Shown: positions 43,409 to 53,053 of the stretch, piece after piece
Layout: the number at the start of each line of letters is the position of its first letter
Position numbering within the stretch: position 1 is the first letter of the stretch
Assembly: GCA_965200805.1 (NCBI GenBank)
Contig: OZ241384.1
Location: 3,389,899 to 3,453,898, forward strand
Direction: 5' to 3'
Length of the DNA stretch: 64,000 bases
From: MPNP01 sp026709725
Lineage (GTDB): Bacteria; Pseudomonadota; Alphaproteobacteria; Rhodobacterales; Rhodobacteraceae
Position numbers and translations under genes: made by a program
Notes under the pieces: generated by a model
The model's input: the letters and a program-made list of their open reading frames with translations, nothing else
Database searches by the model: none
Told to the model about the DNA's origin: nothing

Positions 43409-44452
43409 ATGACTGGAATCGCAGCCGATGGCGATGCCTCGCTCGGCATCATGATGCGCGACGTCATTGTCAGATGGGCTCCGCTTCTCGTTCTCGCCTT
43501 TCTTGTCCTGCTTTTTCCTGTCTTCGAATGGCTGGAGGATTTCCGGGCCGGTCAGGACCATGTCTACCTTCTTGACTCACGGTTCTTTTCGATCCGCAAC
43601 GCCTCCCGCATCGCCGTGGCTGCAACACCCGGTCTTATGGTCGCCATCGGGGTCACCTTCATCATCATCATGGGCTCGATCGACCTCTCCATGGAGGGTA
43701 CGGTTTCCGTCACCGCCGTGATCTTTGCCTTCGCCTTTCTTGCCCTTGGCGGCACTCTGACCGGTTGGGCCTGGCTGGCCATTCCGCTGGCCATGCTCGT
43801 CGGGGCGGCAATGGGCATGGTCAACGGTCTGATTCATGTCGTTTTCCGAATCCCCTCCTTCATGGTGTCGCTGGCCATGGGGTTCGTGGGCACAGGGCTG
43901 GCACTGGTCCTCACCGGCGGTGATCGCATCCGGGTCGAGGATGAACTCTTCCGGGCACTTCTGACCGTGCGCTGGCTCAACTTTCCAATCATGTGCTACG
44001 TGGCCCTGCTTGCCCTGCTTGTCGCCTGGTTCATTCAGTCCCGCACAACGCTTGGACGGAATTTTTATGCTGTCGGGGGCGGTGAGGAGCTGGCGCAGGC
44101 CAGCGGGCTGAATGTGACACGGGTCCGTGTTCTGGGCTTTGCCCTGGCTGGAATCTTTTTTGCCCTCGGTGCGCTGATGGCCGTCGGTCGGATCGGGATT
44201 GCCGAAACGGCGACCGGCAACAATTTCATGTTCATATCCATTACCGCTGTCGTGGTTGGTGGAACGGCCCTTTGGGGTGGCATTGGCGGGGTCCTGAATA
44301 CCATGGTGGGTGTCCTGATCGTCTATGTCATCACCAATGGCATGGTCGTGATCGGTCTGCCCAACTGGCTGCAGGACGGTGTGCTTGGTGCGCTCGTGAT
44401 CACGGCGGTTGTGCTGTCAACCAATCGCAGGTCGATCAGTTTCGTCAAATAG
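43409..44452 (+). CDS. Sugar ABC transporter permease 1
   Basis: 347 residues with about nine to ten hydrophobic helices. RbsC-type landmarks are GVTFIIIMGSIDLSMEGTVSVTAVIF (near 77-102), GRNFYAVGGGEELAQASGLNVTRVR and GGTALWGGIGGVLNT. It forms the membrane channel with the second permease at 45969-46922. The ATG at 43409 has GGGGGAG a few bases upstream and is preferred to a TTG at 43373. The gene follows the hairpin after the binding-protein gene. Confidence 0.93.
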   Translation: MTGIAADGDASLGIMMRDVIVRWAPLLVLAFLVLLFPVFEWLEDFRAGQDHVYLLDSRFFSIRNASRIAVAATPGLMVAIGVTFIIIMGSIDLSMEGTVSVTAVIFAFAFLALGGTLTGWAWLAIPLAMLVGAAMGMVNGLIHVVFRIPSFMVSLAMGFVGTGLALVLTGGDRIRVEDELFRALLTVRWLNFPIMCYVALLALLVAWFIQSRTTLGRNFYAVGGGEELAQASGLNVTRVRVLGFALAGIFFALGALMAVGRIGIAETATGNNFMFISITAVVVGGTALWGGIGGVLNTMVGVLIVYVITNGMVVIGLPNWLQDGVLGALVITAVVLSTNRRSISFVK

Positions 44453-44463
44453 GGGCGGGAGAG

Positions 44464-45969
44464 GTGTACGAGCTCAGAGCCGTCGACAAGCACTTCCCGG
44501 GCGTGCACGCCCTGCAAGCCGTTGACCTTGAGGTGCGGCGCGGGGAAATCGTCGGTCTCGTCGGCGAGAACGGGGCCGGCAAGTCAACGCTGATGAAGGT
44601 GATCTACGGAGCCTACCAACCCGATGGGGGGGAGATTGCCATCGATGGCAAGACGGTGCGATTCCAGAATCCGCGGCAGGCCATGCATCATGGCATCGGC
44701 ATGGTCTTTCAGGAACAATCACTGATACCGAACCTCACGGTCATGGAGAACATCTATCTTGGCTTCGAGGACCGGTTCGTGCAATTCGGCGTGATCAGCT
44801 GGCGGTCAATGGCGGCGGCGGCCCGGGAGCAGCTGGCCAAGGTGAAGCTTGACATCGACCCCGCCGCCATCACATCGGACCTCTCTTTTGCCCAGCGACA
44901 GCTTGTTGAACTGGCCAAGGTGCTGACCCTCGAGGAGCGCATTGATGGGGATCTCGTGATCCTGCTGGATGAACCCACATCGGTTCTGGCCGAGGATGAG
45001 GTGAAACTGCTGTTCCGGATCGTCCGGGACCTGACCAAGCGGGCATCCTTCATCTTCGTCAGCCATCGGATCGATGAGGTTCTTGATCTGTCGGACCGCA
45101 TCTACGTCATGAAGGACGGTCGGATTGTCGATGTCGTCCAGCGGGACGATGCCGAAGTGAGTGTCATCCAGCGCAAGATGGTCGGGCGCGAGATTGACAA
45201 GGAATACTATCGGGAGCAGAAGCAGAAGCCATACAATCCGGCGCATGTCCTCGTCTCGTTTGACGATGTGAGTCTGCCGGGTGCCTATCACCACATCTCG
45301 TTTGACCTCCATGCGGGCGAAGTGCTGTGTCTGGTCGGCACGGAGGGATCCGGTCGGGAAGCGATCCTGCGGACAGTCTACGGTCTCGACTCGTGCTCAT
45401 CGGGCATTGTGACGGTCAAGGGTGAGCGGATCACCCGTTTCTCGGCAATGGCCGGGGTCAGGCGCGGGATCGGCCATGTCCCGCGCGAGCGGAAGGTTGA
45501 GGGCATTGTCAACGGCATGAATGTCTATGAAAACATGACCCTGGCCCAGTTGCGGAGGTTTGCCCGGCTGGGCGTCATGAATGTGCCGGAGGAAAAGCGG
45601 CTGGCCACCCGCTGGACTGAACGGCTCGGAATCAAGACGCCATCCATCACCAAGGACTGTGGAGGCCTCTCGGGTGGAAACCAGCAAAAGGTGGTCCTGG
45701 CCAAATGGCGCTCGGGCGGGTCTGATGTCCTGCTGCTTGATCACCCGACCCGCGGTCTGGACATCGGCGCGAAAGAGGATGTCTACGAGATGATCCGCGA
45801 GATGTCGGCTGATGGCGTCGGCATTCTGCTGGTGGCGGACACGCTGGAGGAAGCCATTGGTCTGTCCCATACGATCCTGGTCCTGAAGGATGGCGAGATC
45901 CAGAAACGATTCGACGGCACGCCCGGGTCCAAGCCGTCGCTTTACGACCTTGTCCATCACATGATCTGA
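44464..45969 (+). CDS. Sugar ABC transporter ATPase (two ABC domains)
   Basis: 501 residues beginning VYELRAVDKHFPGVHALQAV. Domain 1 has Walker A GENGAGKST (near 36-44) and Walker B LVILLDEPTS. Its usual LSGGQ is replaced by LSFAQRQLVELAK, common in this family. Domain 2 has GTEGSGREAIL and LSGGNQQKVVLAKW, then LLLDHPTRGLDIGA. The GTG at 44464 is used because GGGAGAG precedes it and it matches normal family length; an ATG far upstream would overlap the permease. The stop overlaps the next permease start by 1 bp. Confidence 0.93.
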   Translation: MYELRAVDKHFPGVHALQAVDLEVRRGEIVGLVGENGAGKSTLMKVIYGAYQPDGGEIAIDGKTVRFQNPRQAMHHGIGMVFQEQSLIPNLTVMENIYLGFEDRFVQFGVISWRSMAAAAREQLAKVKLDIDPAAITSDLSFAQRQLVELAKVLTLEERIDGDLVILLDEPTSVLAEDEVKLLFRIVRDLTKRASFIFVSHRIDEVLDLSDRIYVMKDGRIVDVVQRDDAEVSVIQRKMVGREIDKEYYREQKQKPYNPAHVLVSFDDVSLPGAYHHISFDLHAGEVLCLVGTEGSGREAILRTVYGLDSCSSGIVTVKGERITRFSAMAGVRRGIGHVPRERKVEGIVNGMNVYENMTLAQLRRFARLGVMNVPEEKRLATRWTERLGIKTPSITKDCGGLSGGNQQKVVLAKWRSGGSDVLLLDHPTRGLDIGAKEDVYEMIREMSADGVGILLVADTLEEAIGLSHTILVLKDGEIQKRFDGTPGSKPSLYDLVHHMI

Positions 45970-46922
45970 TGCCCGACATGACCCGCGAATTCCTCAAACC
46001 GCATTTCCCCTGGATCACCCTGGTCGCACTGACGATCATTGTCGGTCTGGCCAATCCGGATTTCCTTTCCATCTCTGGCCTGATCAGCCTGATGGCGGAT
46101 GTGGTGCCCCTCCTGATCATGGCATTGGGCATGACATTCGCCATCTACATCGGCGGCATCGACCTCAGCGTCCAGCAACTCGCCAACATGGTCACGGTGA
46201 TGACAACCGTCTACCTCGCCCAGTACGGAATCGGTGTGGCGCTGCTGGTGATTCTGGCCGGCGCCCTCTTCGGGGCCGTCTCCGGATTCGTGACCACGCG
46301 ACTCTATGTTCCATCCTTCGTCTCGACGCTCGCCATTGGATTCATCGCCCTGTCCATTGCCAAGTGGCTCTCCGACCAGCGGGCCCTCTTCATGGACGCC
46401 ACGCTCCGGGATATCCATTTCGGATGGATGTTCGACACGACAATGGGCGTTCCCCACGAACTGGTCCTCGGCCTTGTCCTCGTCCTGCTTGCCTGGTTTC
46501 TGCAGACCCGCACATCATTTGGCCGGGCCCTGAAGGCGGTGGGATCGGGTGAACTCGCGGCGGTCGCCTCGGGGCTCGATGTCGATCGGGTGAAGATCCT
46601 TGCCTTCTGCATTTCCGGCATGTTTGCCGCCTGCGCCGGACTGATGTTCTCCGTGAAGCTTTCGGGTGGTGACGCCCAGCTCGCCAACGGGTTTCTGCTT
46701 CTGGCCATCGTGGCCGTCCTTGTGGGCGGAACCCCCCTCACCGGTGGTGTGGGCGGGGTGATCAACACCCTCATCGGAACTCTCATCGTGATGGTGATCC
46801 GGGCGGCGATGGTCTATCTTGAGGTCGATGCGACACAGCAGCAGATGGTGTTCGGCATTGTCCTCATCATCGCGATTGCCCTCACGATTGATCGCTCCAA
46901 GTTGCGCGGTGTGGTGAAATGA
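45969..46922 (+). CDS. Sugar ABC transporter permease 2
   Basis: 317 residues, strongly hydrophobic. RbsC-like motifs are GMTFAIYIGGIDLSVQQLANMVTV (near 54-77), GRALKAVGSGELAAVASGLDVDRVKI and GGTPLTGGVGGVINTL. It partners permease 1. The ATG begins on the last base of the ATPase stop and its own stop overlaps the dehydrogenase gene by 4 bp, so translation is coupled along the operon. Confidence 0.93.
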   Translation: MPDMTREFLKPHFPWITLVALTIIVGLANPDFLSISGLISLMADVVPLLIMALGMTFAIYIGGIDLSVQQLANMVTVMTTVYLAQYGIGVALLVILAGALFGAVSGFVTTRLYVPSFVSTLAIGFIALSIAKWLSDQRALFMDATLRDIHFGWMFDTTMGVPHELVLGLVLVLLAWFLQTRTSFGRALKAVGSGELAAVASGLDVDRVKILAFCISGMFAACAGLMFSVKLSGGDAQLANGFLLLAIVAVLVGGTPLTGGVGGVINTLIGTLIVMVIRAAMVYLEVDATQQQMVFGIVLIIAIALTIDRSKLRGVVK

Positions 46923-47965
46923 CCGGGATGCGGGCCGCTGTCCTCGTCGAGCCCGGACGGTTCGAGGTGCAAACCGTTCCCCGGCCGGAGCCACAGGCCG
47001 GCGAGGTTCTGATCCGCATCGCCCGGACCGGCATCTGCGGCACGGACCTCCATATCTTTCATGGTGCCTATGCAGCCGACAGCCTGCCGCTGGTCCCCGG
47101 TCACGAATTGACCGGTCACATCAAGGCCCGGGGGGTTGGGGTCACGGATCTTGAGGACGGCCAGGCCGTGGTCGTCGACATGAATCTCGGCTGCATGCAG
47201 TGCTACTGGTGCCGGCGGAACGAGATCATGAACTGTCCGGAGTTTCGGCAGATCGGCATAACGATGGATGGCGCCTTTGCCGACTGTCTTGCCGTCCCCG
47301 CCCATCGTGTCATTCCGGCCCCACCCGACCTGCCCGCTGCAACCCTTGCCCTGACCGAACCCCTGGCCTGCGTCGTGCGGTCGGCCCGCAAGGCCCGGAT
47401 CTCCTTTGGCGCTTCGGCGGTCGTGCTGGGAGCCGGCCCCATCGGCAACCTTCATGTCCAGCTCTTGCGGACGATCGGGGCAGCGCCGATCATCGCCAGC
47501 GACACCAGCATGGAGCGTCGTGCCATGGCCCGGGACGCGGGGGCCGATCATGTCGCTGCACCAGCGGAACTCCATGATGCCGTGATGGCGGCAACCGATG
47601 GTCGGGGGGCGGATTTCGTCATCGAGAGTGTTGGAAACATCTCCCTTTATGCCGAGGCACACTCCCTGCTGCGCAAGGGAGGTCATCTGGTCGTCTTTGG
47701 CCTGACGAAGCCGGACGAAAGACTCGAGCTGGACATCCTGCGGACGATCCTTGAGGAAAATTCACTCAAGGGCTCGGTCGCCGGCATGGGGGAGGACATG
47801 CATGATGCCCTGACCCTTCTGCGACACGACCGGATTGACACGGCACCCTTCAGCAGTGCCGCCTACGACCTCGAAGACATCCAGATCGCCTTCGACACCC
47901 ATGCCGCCCGCCCCCGGGACCTCAAAACACATATCGTCATGTCAGAGACACAGGAGAACCGATGA
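46919..47965 (+). CDS. Zinc-dependent alcohol/polyol dehydrogenase (MDR family)
   Basis: 348 residues. Catalytic-zinc ligands are C in TGICGTDLHIFHG (near 38) and H-E in PGHELTGH (near 62-63). The structural-zinc lobe has four cysteines in GCMQCYWCRRNEIMNC (near 91-106). The NAD(P) Rossmann motif VVLGAGPIGNLHVQLL is near 171-186. It belongs to the threonine/sorbitol/galactitol dehydrogenase group. Overlap with the permease gene makes an imported polyol or sugar the likely substrate, oxidised at a secondary hydroxyl. The gene overlaps the cupin gene by 4 bp. Confidence 0.92.
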   Translation: MTGMRAAVLVEPGRFEVQTVPRPEPQAGEVLIRIARTGICGTDLHIFHGAYAADSLPLVPGHELTGHIKARGVGVTDLEDGQAVVVDMNLGCMQCYWCRRNEIMNCPEFRQIGITMDGAFADCLAVPAHRVIPAPPDLPAATLALTEPLACVVRSARKARISFGASAVVLGAGPIGNLHVQLLRTIGAAPIIASDTSMERRAMARDAGADHVAAPAELHDAVMAATDGRGADFVIESVGNISLYAEAHSLLRKGGHLVVFGLTKPDERLELDILRTILEENSLKGSVAGMGEDMHDALTLLRHDRIDTAPFSSAAYDLEDIQIAFDTHAARPRDLKTHIVMSETQENR

Positions 47966-48525
47966 CAACTGAAATCTACACGTCGAGACCGCAGGGGAGG
48001 ATTCCCAACAATCGACTTCCACTGCTTGTGCACCGCAACGCCATCCCCGGCGGAGGTGCGGATGCCGTCAAGACCTGCTTCCGGAACCATGGCTGGTCAA
48101 ACAACTGGGATTATCCCGGCATCTATGAATATGCCCATTTCCACTCGACCACCCATGAGTGCCTCGGCTGCGCCGAAGGCTGGATGGAATTCAGTCTCTC
48201 GGTTGGCGAGGGCGGCTGGACCCGGGTCCGGATCAATGCCGGCGACGTCATTGTCATGCCGGCTGGCGTGAGTCACGAGAATGTCGGCACCTCGGACGAT
48301 ATTCACATGTGCGGCGGCTACCCGGATGGCCGTGACTGGGATGATATCCAGGAAGCCTTTCTGAGCGACGGGGAGTATCGGCAGGCCTGCAAGCGGATCA
48401 TGATGCTGCCCATTCCGGCCCGGGACCCGGCCACCGGACTCGCAATGCCCGAATGGCATGCGGCACCCTCTTCCGTGGAAGCCGGGTGGAATGACTGGCG
48501 CGCAAGCCTTGATGCGACATCGTAG
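47962..48525 (+). CDS. Cupin-domain protein (YjlB-like)
   Basis: 187 residues. The cupin barrel shows motif 1 as YEYAHFHSTTHECLGCAEGWMEFSLS (two His and a downstream acidic position) and motif 2 as GDVIVMPAGVSHENVG. The fold is a small metal-binding beta barrel; the family is mostly uncharacterised, with roles in sugar isomerisation or sensing. Placed between a dehydrogenase and an aldehyde dehydrogenase, it may isomerise or stabilise the intermediate. Its ATG overlaps the dehydrogenase stop by 4 bp. Confidence 0.85.
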   Translation: MTTEIYTSRPQGRIPNNRLPLLVHRNAIPGGGADAVKTCFRNHGWSNNWDYPGIYEYAHFHSTTHECLGCAEGWMEFSLSVGEGGWTRVRINAGDVIVMPAGVSHENVGTSDDIHMCGGYPDGRDWDDIQEAFLSDGEYRQACKRIMMLPIPARDPATGLAMPEWHAAPSSVEAGWNDWRASLDATS

Positions 48526-48534
48526 GGTCACGCC

Positions 48535-50031
48535 ATGAGTCCAGCACCCCGCACCCTGCCGTCATCACCCCGGCAGTTTGGTCATTTTGTCAATGGTGCC
48601 GTCATTCCCGCCGGAGATCGCGCAACCCTGACCCGCTCCTCACCGGCCCATGCGACACCGGTCACAGTCATGACAGCATGCACCCCCGAGGATCTTGATG
48701 CCACCGTCACTGCGGCCCGCCAGGCCTTCGAGGTCCGGTGCTGGTCGGGCCTCGGTGGCGCTGAACGCGCAGCTGTCCTGCTTCGCACAGCCGAAATTCT
48801 GCGTTCACGAATCGATGAAATCGCCTATTGGGAGGTTCTCGAAAACGGCAAGCCGATAAGCCAGGCCCGGGCCGAAGTGCAGGGATGCGTCGGCATGTTC
48901 GAGTATGCCGGCGGCCTGGCGCGATCCCTGCATGGCGATGTGTTCAACAATCTTGGCGATGCCATGCTGGGCATGGTGACCCGTGAACCTGTGGGGGTTG
49001 TCGGGATCATCACACCCTGGAACTTCCCGTTTCTGATTCTCTGTGAGCGGGTTCCCTATGTTCTGGCCTCGGGCAACACCATCGTGGCCAAGCCGTCGGC
49101 GGTGACATCGGCAACGACACTGCTCCTTGCCGAAATCCTCACAGAGGCGGGACTGCCCGATGGCGTCTTCAACGTGGTCACGGGTTCGGGCGGCACCATC
49201 GGTCAGGCGATGATCGACCACATGGACATCGACATGGTGTCCTTCACCGGCTCGACCGCGGTCGGACGTCAGGTGGTGCAGGCGGCCGGTCACTCGAATT
49301 TCAAGAAACTCGGTCTTGAGCTTGGTGGCAAGAACCCGCAGATCGTCTTTGCCGATGCCGCACTCGAGGATGCGGCCGACGGTGTGGCATTCGGGATTGG
49401 CTTCAATACCGGACAATGCTGTGTCTCGGGCTCCCGACTGATTGTCGAGCGCTCCGTGGCCGACAGATTCAGCATGATGGTTGCCGACAAACTCTCCAGG
49501 GCCGTCATCGGTGATCCGCTTGATGAAGCCACCCAGATCGGGGCAATCACGACGGAGACCCAGTATCAAACGATCATGGACTATATCGACAAGGGGCAAT
49601 CGGGCGGTGCCCGCCTTGTCTGTGGCGGCTGTGCCGAACGGCGGTCCCAGGGCCGGTATGTCTTGCCAACGGTCTTTGCCGATGTCACACCGGACATGGC
49701 CATTGCGCGCGAGGAAATCTTCGGCCCGGTTCTGGCCGTCATGCCATTTGACGGGATGGATGAGGCCATCGCCCTCGCCAATGCAACCGAATACGGTCTG
49801 GCGGCCAGCGTCTGGTCGCAGGATCTCGACACCGCATTGCAGGTCACCCGTCGCGTGCGGGCCGGACGGTTCTGGGTCAACACCACACTGGCCGGCGGAC
49901 CGGAATTGCCCATTGGCGGCTTCAAGCAATCGGGCTGGGGGCGTGAAGCCGGAATCTATGGTGTCGAGGAGTACACGCAGGTCAAGTCGATCCATATCGA
50001 GATTGGCCAACGGACACCCTGGATCCCCTGA
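48535..50031 (+). CDS. NAD(P)-dependent aldehyde dehydrogenase
   Basis: 498 residues, standard ALDH length. Seen are the N-site motif TPWNFPF (near 161-167), FTGSTAVGRQV (near 236-246), the general-base Glu in KLGLELGGKNPQ, the catalytic Cys in FNTGQCCVSGSRL, and EIFGPVLAVMPF. It turns an aldehyde into an acid, probably finishing the oxidation started by the alcohol dehydrogenase or GMC enzyme of this operon. A 9-bp gap separates it from the cupin gene; the GMC gene begins 1 bp after its stop. Confidence 0.95.
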   Translation: MSPAPRTLPSSPRQFGHFVNGAVIPAGDRATLTRSSPAHATPVTVMTACTPEDLDATVTAARQAFEVRCWSGLGGAERAAVLLRTAEILRSRIDEIAYWEVLENGKPISQARAEVQGCVGMFEYAGGLARSLHGDVFNNLGDAMLGMVTREPVGVVGIITPWNFPFLILCERVPYVLASGNTIVAKPSAVTSATTLLLAEILTEAGLPDGVFNVVTGSGGTIGQAMIDHMDIDMVSFTGSTAVGRQVVQAAGHSNFKKLGLELGGKNPQIVFADAALEDAADGVAFGIGFNTGQCCVSGSRLIVERSVADRFSMMVADKLSRAVIGDPLDEATQIGAITTETQYQTIMDYIDKGQSGGARLVCGGCAERRSQGRYVLPTVFADVTPDMAIAREEIFGPVLAVMPFDGMDEAIALANATEYGLAASVWSQDLDTALQVTRRVRAGRFWVNTTLAGGPELPIGGFKQSGWGREAGIYGVEEYTQVKSIHIEIGQRTPWIP

Positions 50032-50032
50032 C

Positions 50033-51631
50033 ATGCCGGCAAAGGGTTACGATTATGTCATCGTGGGTGGCGGCACCGCAGGTTGTGTTCTCGCCAACCG
50101 GCTGAGCGAGGATCCGGCGGCGCGCATTCTGCTCCTTGAGGCGGGCGGCATGGATCGTCATCCCATGATCCACATGCCGATCGGCTTTGCCAAGATGACT
50201 GCAGGGCGGCATATCTGGGGCTATGCAACCACGCCACAGACCCATGCCAACAACCGCGAGATCCCGTACGCCCAGGCCCGGGTCATCGGAGGCGGATCCT
50301 CGATCAATGCCGAAGTCTTCACCCGCGGCATCCCGGCCGACTATGATCGCTGGGCCAGTGACGAAGGGTGCAGCGGCTGGTCATTCAGGGAAATCCAGCC
50401 CTATTTCCTGCGCTCGGAGGGCAACACGATTCTGGCCGATGACTGGCACGGGACCGACGGGGGTCTCGGCGTCTCCAATCTTCGGGATCCCCAGCCCATG
50501 ACGCTGGCCTTCGTTCGGGCCTGTCAGGAACTCGGCATGCCCTACAATCCCGATTTCAATGGCCACACGCAGGCCGGATGCGGCGTCTACCAGGTCACCG
50601 TCCGCAACGCCCGGCGCTGTTCGGCCGCCACGGGGTTCCTGAAACCTGCCCTCGGGCGGCCCAATCTCACCGTCATCACCCGCGCCGCGGTCCATCGGAT
50701 CATCATCAGGGGTGACCGGGCCCGGAGCATTGACTACATTCACAAGGGTACCCGGCACAGCGTCGAGGCGGCAAGCGAAGTCCTGGTTGCCGCCGGCGCA
50801 ATCGGCACGCCGAAACTCATGATGCTGTCGGGTGTCGGGCCCGCCGATCATCTCACCGCCCACGGCATCGGTGTCGTGCATGACCTGCCCGGGGTTGGAG
50901 AGAATCTGAACGACCACTTCGGCATCGACATCGTGGCCGAACTCACCGGCCACTACAGCCTTGACAAGTACAACACCTGGTACCGCGCGGCCCTTGCCGG
51001 CGTGCAGTACACCCTCTTCAAGTCGGGACCGGTCACATCGAATGTCGTCGAGGGTGGTGCCTTCTGGTTTGCCGACGCGACCGCCACCAATCCGGATCTG
51101 CAGTTTCATTTCCTCGCCGGCGCCGGTGCCGAGGCCGGCGTGCCGGGCGTCCCCCGGGGATCCTCGGGCATCACCCTGAATTCCTACACGCTTCGACCCA
51201 GGGCCCGGGGAACCGTGCGGCTCCGCTCCGCCGATCCGGAGGATCCGCCCCTGATCGATCCCAATTTTCTCGGCCACCCCGACGATCTCAGTATCTCGGT
51301 CGAGGGGGTCAGGATCAGCCGGGAGATCTTTGCCCGGAAATCCCTGAGGAAGCACATTCGCCGGCTGCACTTTCCGGACGAGAGCATCCGGAGCCGGTCC
51401 GATCTCGAAGCCTATGCACGGCAATACGGTCGCACCTCCTATCATCCCACCTGCACCTGCAAGATGGGCATTGATGATTTCGCCGTCGTCGATCCCGCAT
51501 GCCGGGTCCGGGGTCTTGAGGGTCTCCGGATCTGCGACTGCTCGATCATGCCGAGCCTCATTGGATCCAACACCAACGCCGCCACCGTCATGATTGCGGA
51601 AAAGGCCAGCGACATGATCCGGGGGTTATGA
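50033..51631 (+). CDS. GMC-family FAD oxidoreductase (choline/alcohol dehydrogenase type)
   Basis: 532 residues. FAD-binding motif YVIVGGGTAGCVLANRLSED is at the N-terminus, GMC signature 1 is YAQARVIGGGSSINAEVFTRG (near 80-100), and signature 2 is AAGAIGTPKLMMLSGVGP. The active-site His lies in RTSYHPTCTCKMG, and the end reads SLIGSNTNAATVMIAEKASDMI. It oxidises an alcohol with FAD, passing electrons to a quinone or O2. The ATG at 50033 directly follows the aldehyde dehydrogenase stop. No signal peptide is visible, so it is probably cytoplasmic. It is the last gene of the operon. Confidence 0.95.
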   Translation: MPAKGYDYVIVGGGTAGCVLANRLSEDPAARILLLEAGGMDRHPMIHMPIGFAKMTAGRHIWGYATTPQTHANNREIPYAQARVIGGGSSINAEVFTRGIPADYDRWASDEGCSGWSFREIQPYFLRSEGNTILADDWHGTDGGLGVSNLRDPQPMTLAFVRACQELGMPYNPDFNGHTQAGCGVYQVTVRNARRCSAATGFLKPALGRPNLTVITRAAVHRIIIRGDRARSIDYIHKGTRHSVEAASEVLVAAGAIGTPKLMMLSGVGPADHLTAHGIGVVHDLPGVGENLNDHFGIDIVAELTGHYSLDKYNTWYRAALAGVQYTLFKSGPVTSNVVEGGAFWFADATATNPDLQFHFLAGAGAEAGVPGVPRGSSGITLNSYTLRPRARGTVRLRSADPEDPPLIDPNFLGHPDDLSISVEGVRISREIFARKSLRKHIRRLHFPDESIRSRSDLEAYARQYGRTSYHPTCTCKMGIDDFAVVDPACRVRGLEGLRICDCSIMPSLIGSNTNAATVMIAEKASDMIRGL

Positions 51632-52068
51632 CAAACGCTCAAAGATCACCGAATCACTGCAATGACGCCATTCCCACGAATCGGCACAGCAACTACAGGC
51701 CGCATGCGGACAGATCAGGCGACTCCTCCCGGAGCGGGGCATTCACCCCGGAGCTCGCAATGACTGGAGGTGAAGGCCATTGCTTCCATGCTCCCGGCGT
51801 TCGGCATGAGCCGGGATTCGGATTCCTGATGCAGTCGAATTTCAACTGCCCGGGGGCAGGACAATCCGGCCCGGTGTCGCCGAGGCCCATGCAGGGATCA
51901 ATCCGCGCAAGTGTTGACCAATGGCCGGGAAGCCTTCACCGGGAGGCTGAAACCTTCAGGGTAACAGTTGACCCGGCGCGCCGACGATCAGGATTGCGTT
52001 GAGTTTGCAGTGATGACGAATCGTGGTCCCGCCCGACCAAATCGGCGATCAGCTCCATTCGGCGACGA
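51632..52068. other. Intergenic, no gene seen
   Basis: Convergent gap between the GMC gene and the aldo/keto reductase gene. No frame with good composition and no clear hairpin. Confidence 0.5.
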
Positions 52069-52890
52069 TCAGTCCCATTCAGGAGCCCAGGGGACAAGGT
52101 CCTTTGTGACAATCCGGTAATTGGTGTGCGTCAGTGCATCAATGCGCGCCATATCGACATGGCTGAGGGCAAAATCCATTATGTCGTAATTGGCATGCAT
52201 ATTGTGCGTCCTGGTCGACATGGTGTTGACGCTGACTCCTTTCTGCAGGATCCAGCGCAGAACGACCTGACCGGCCGATTTGCCATAGGATGCACCGATT
52301 TCGGCGAATTCCGGATGCTTGAAGACTTCACCGCGCGCAACGGTTGAATAGGCTGAGAGCGGAATTCCGACCCGGCTGGCTCCCGCCAGAAGCACACTCT
52401 GGTCAAGCAATGGATGAAACTCAACCTGATTGGTGATGATTGGCGTTTCAATAATTTTTGCAGCCGCCTCAAGCATGGCAACAGTGTAATTTGAAACACC
52501 GATTGAAGCAGCCAGACCCCGCTTGTGTGCATCCTCAAGGAGTTGCAGCGAGGGCGCGATATCACCATCCGCCGGCGGCCAGTGCAGAAGCAGAACATCG
52601 ACGAAGTCGGTCCGAAGGGCCTTGAGACTGGCTTCGACCGACATCATGAATTTTTCAGCACGGAAGTTGTCGGGATGAACCTTGGTCGTTATGCACAGAT
52701 CCTTCCGGGCGATTCCTGTGGCGGCCAGTGCCGCACCCACATCATCCTCGTTCTGATACATCTGGGCCGTATCGAAGGCACGGTAGCCAACGGCGGCAGC
52801 CGCTTCCACTGCCTCAGCGGCGCTCTTGCCCGTCAAGGGAAACGTCCCGAATGCCCGTTGATAATTTCTCATAAAGTATACAGTCACCAT
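52069..52890 (-). CDS. Aldo/keto reductase
   Basis: 273 residues of NADPH-dependent TIM-barrel reductase. The catalytic tetrad is visible: D and Y in FDTAQMYQNEDD (near 39-50), K in CITTKVHPDN, and H in LLLHWPP. ASIGVSNY and ITNQVEFHPLLDQ are family hallmarks. The start is either the ATG at 52890 or the ATG at 52872 (MRNYQRAFGTFPLTG), the latter giving the more usual N-terminus. It is divergent from the CoA-transferase operon across a 163-bp gap containing TGGTT and AACCA arms (53016-53036) that might be an operator. Confidence 0.92.
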   Translation of the reverse strand: MVTVYFMRNYQRAFGTFPLTGKSAAEAVEAAAAVGYRAFDTAQMYQNEDDVGAALAATGIARKDLCITTKVHPDNFRAEKFMMSVEASLKALRTDFVDVLLLHWPPADGDIAPSLQLLEDAHKRGLAASIGVSNYTVAMLEAAAKIIETPIITNQVEFHPLLDQSVLLAGASRVGIPLSAYSTVARGEVFKHPEFAEIGASYGKSAGQVVLRWILQKGVSVNTMSTRTHNMHANYDIMDFALSHVDMARIDALTHTNYRIVTKDLVPWAPEWD

Positions 52891-53053
52891 ATCCTCGCAT
52901 CCCCGTGATCAATCCGGTGCATAGCATCGGTTCAGGTCTTTCGTTGCCGATCAAAATCAGGATTTTCCGATTTGACTTGAACCCTCTGCATTCCATGGGC
53001 ATAATTATAACTGATTGGTTACTTGTTTTCCAACCATTGTGGGGGATGGGCTT

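Noticed and set aside
48805..50034. A 409-codon minus-strand frame
   Set aside because: Complement of the aldehyde dehydrogenase gene, which has all catalytic motifs.
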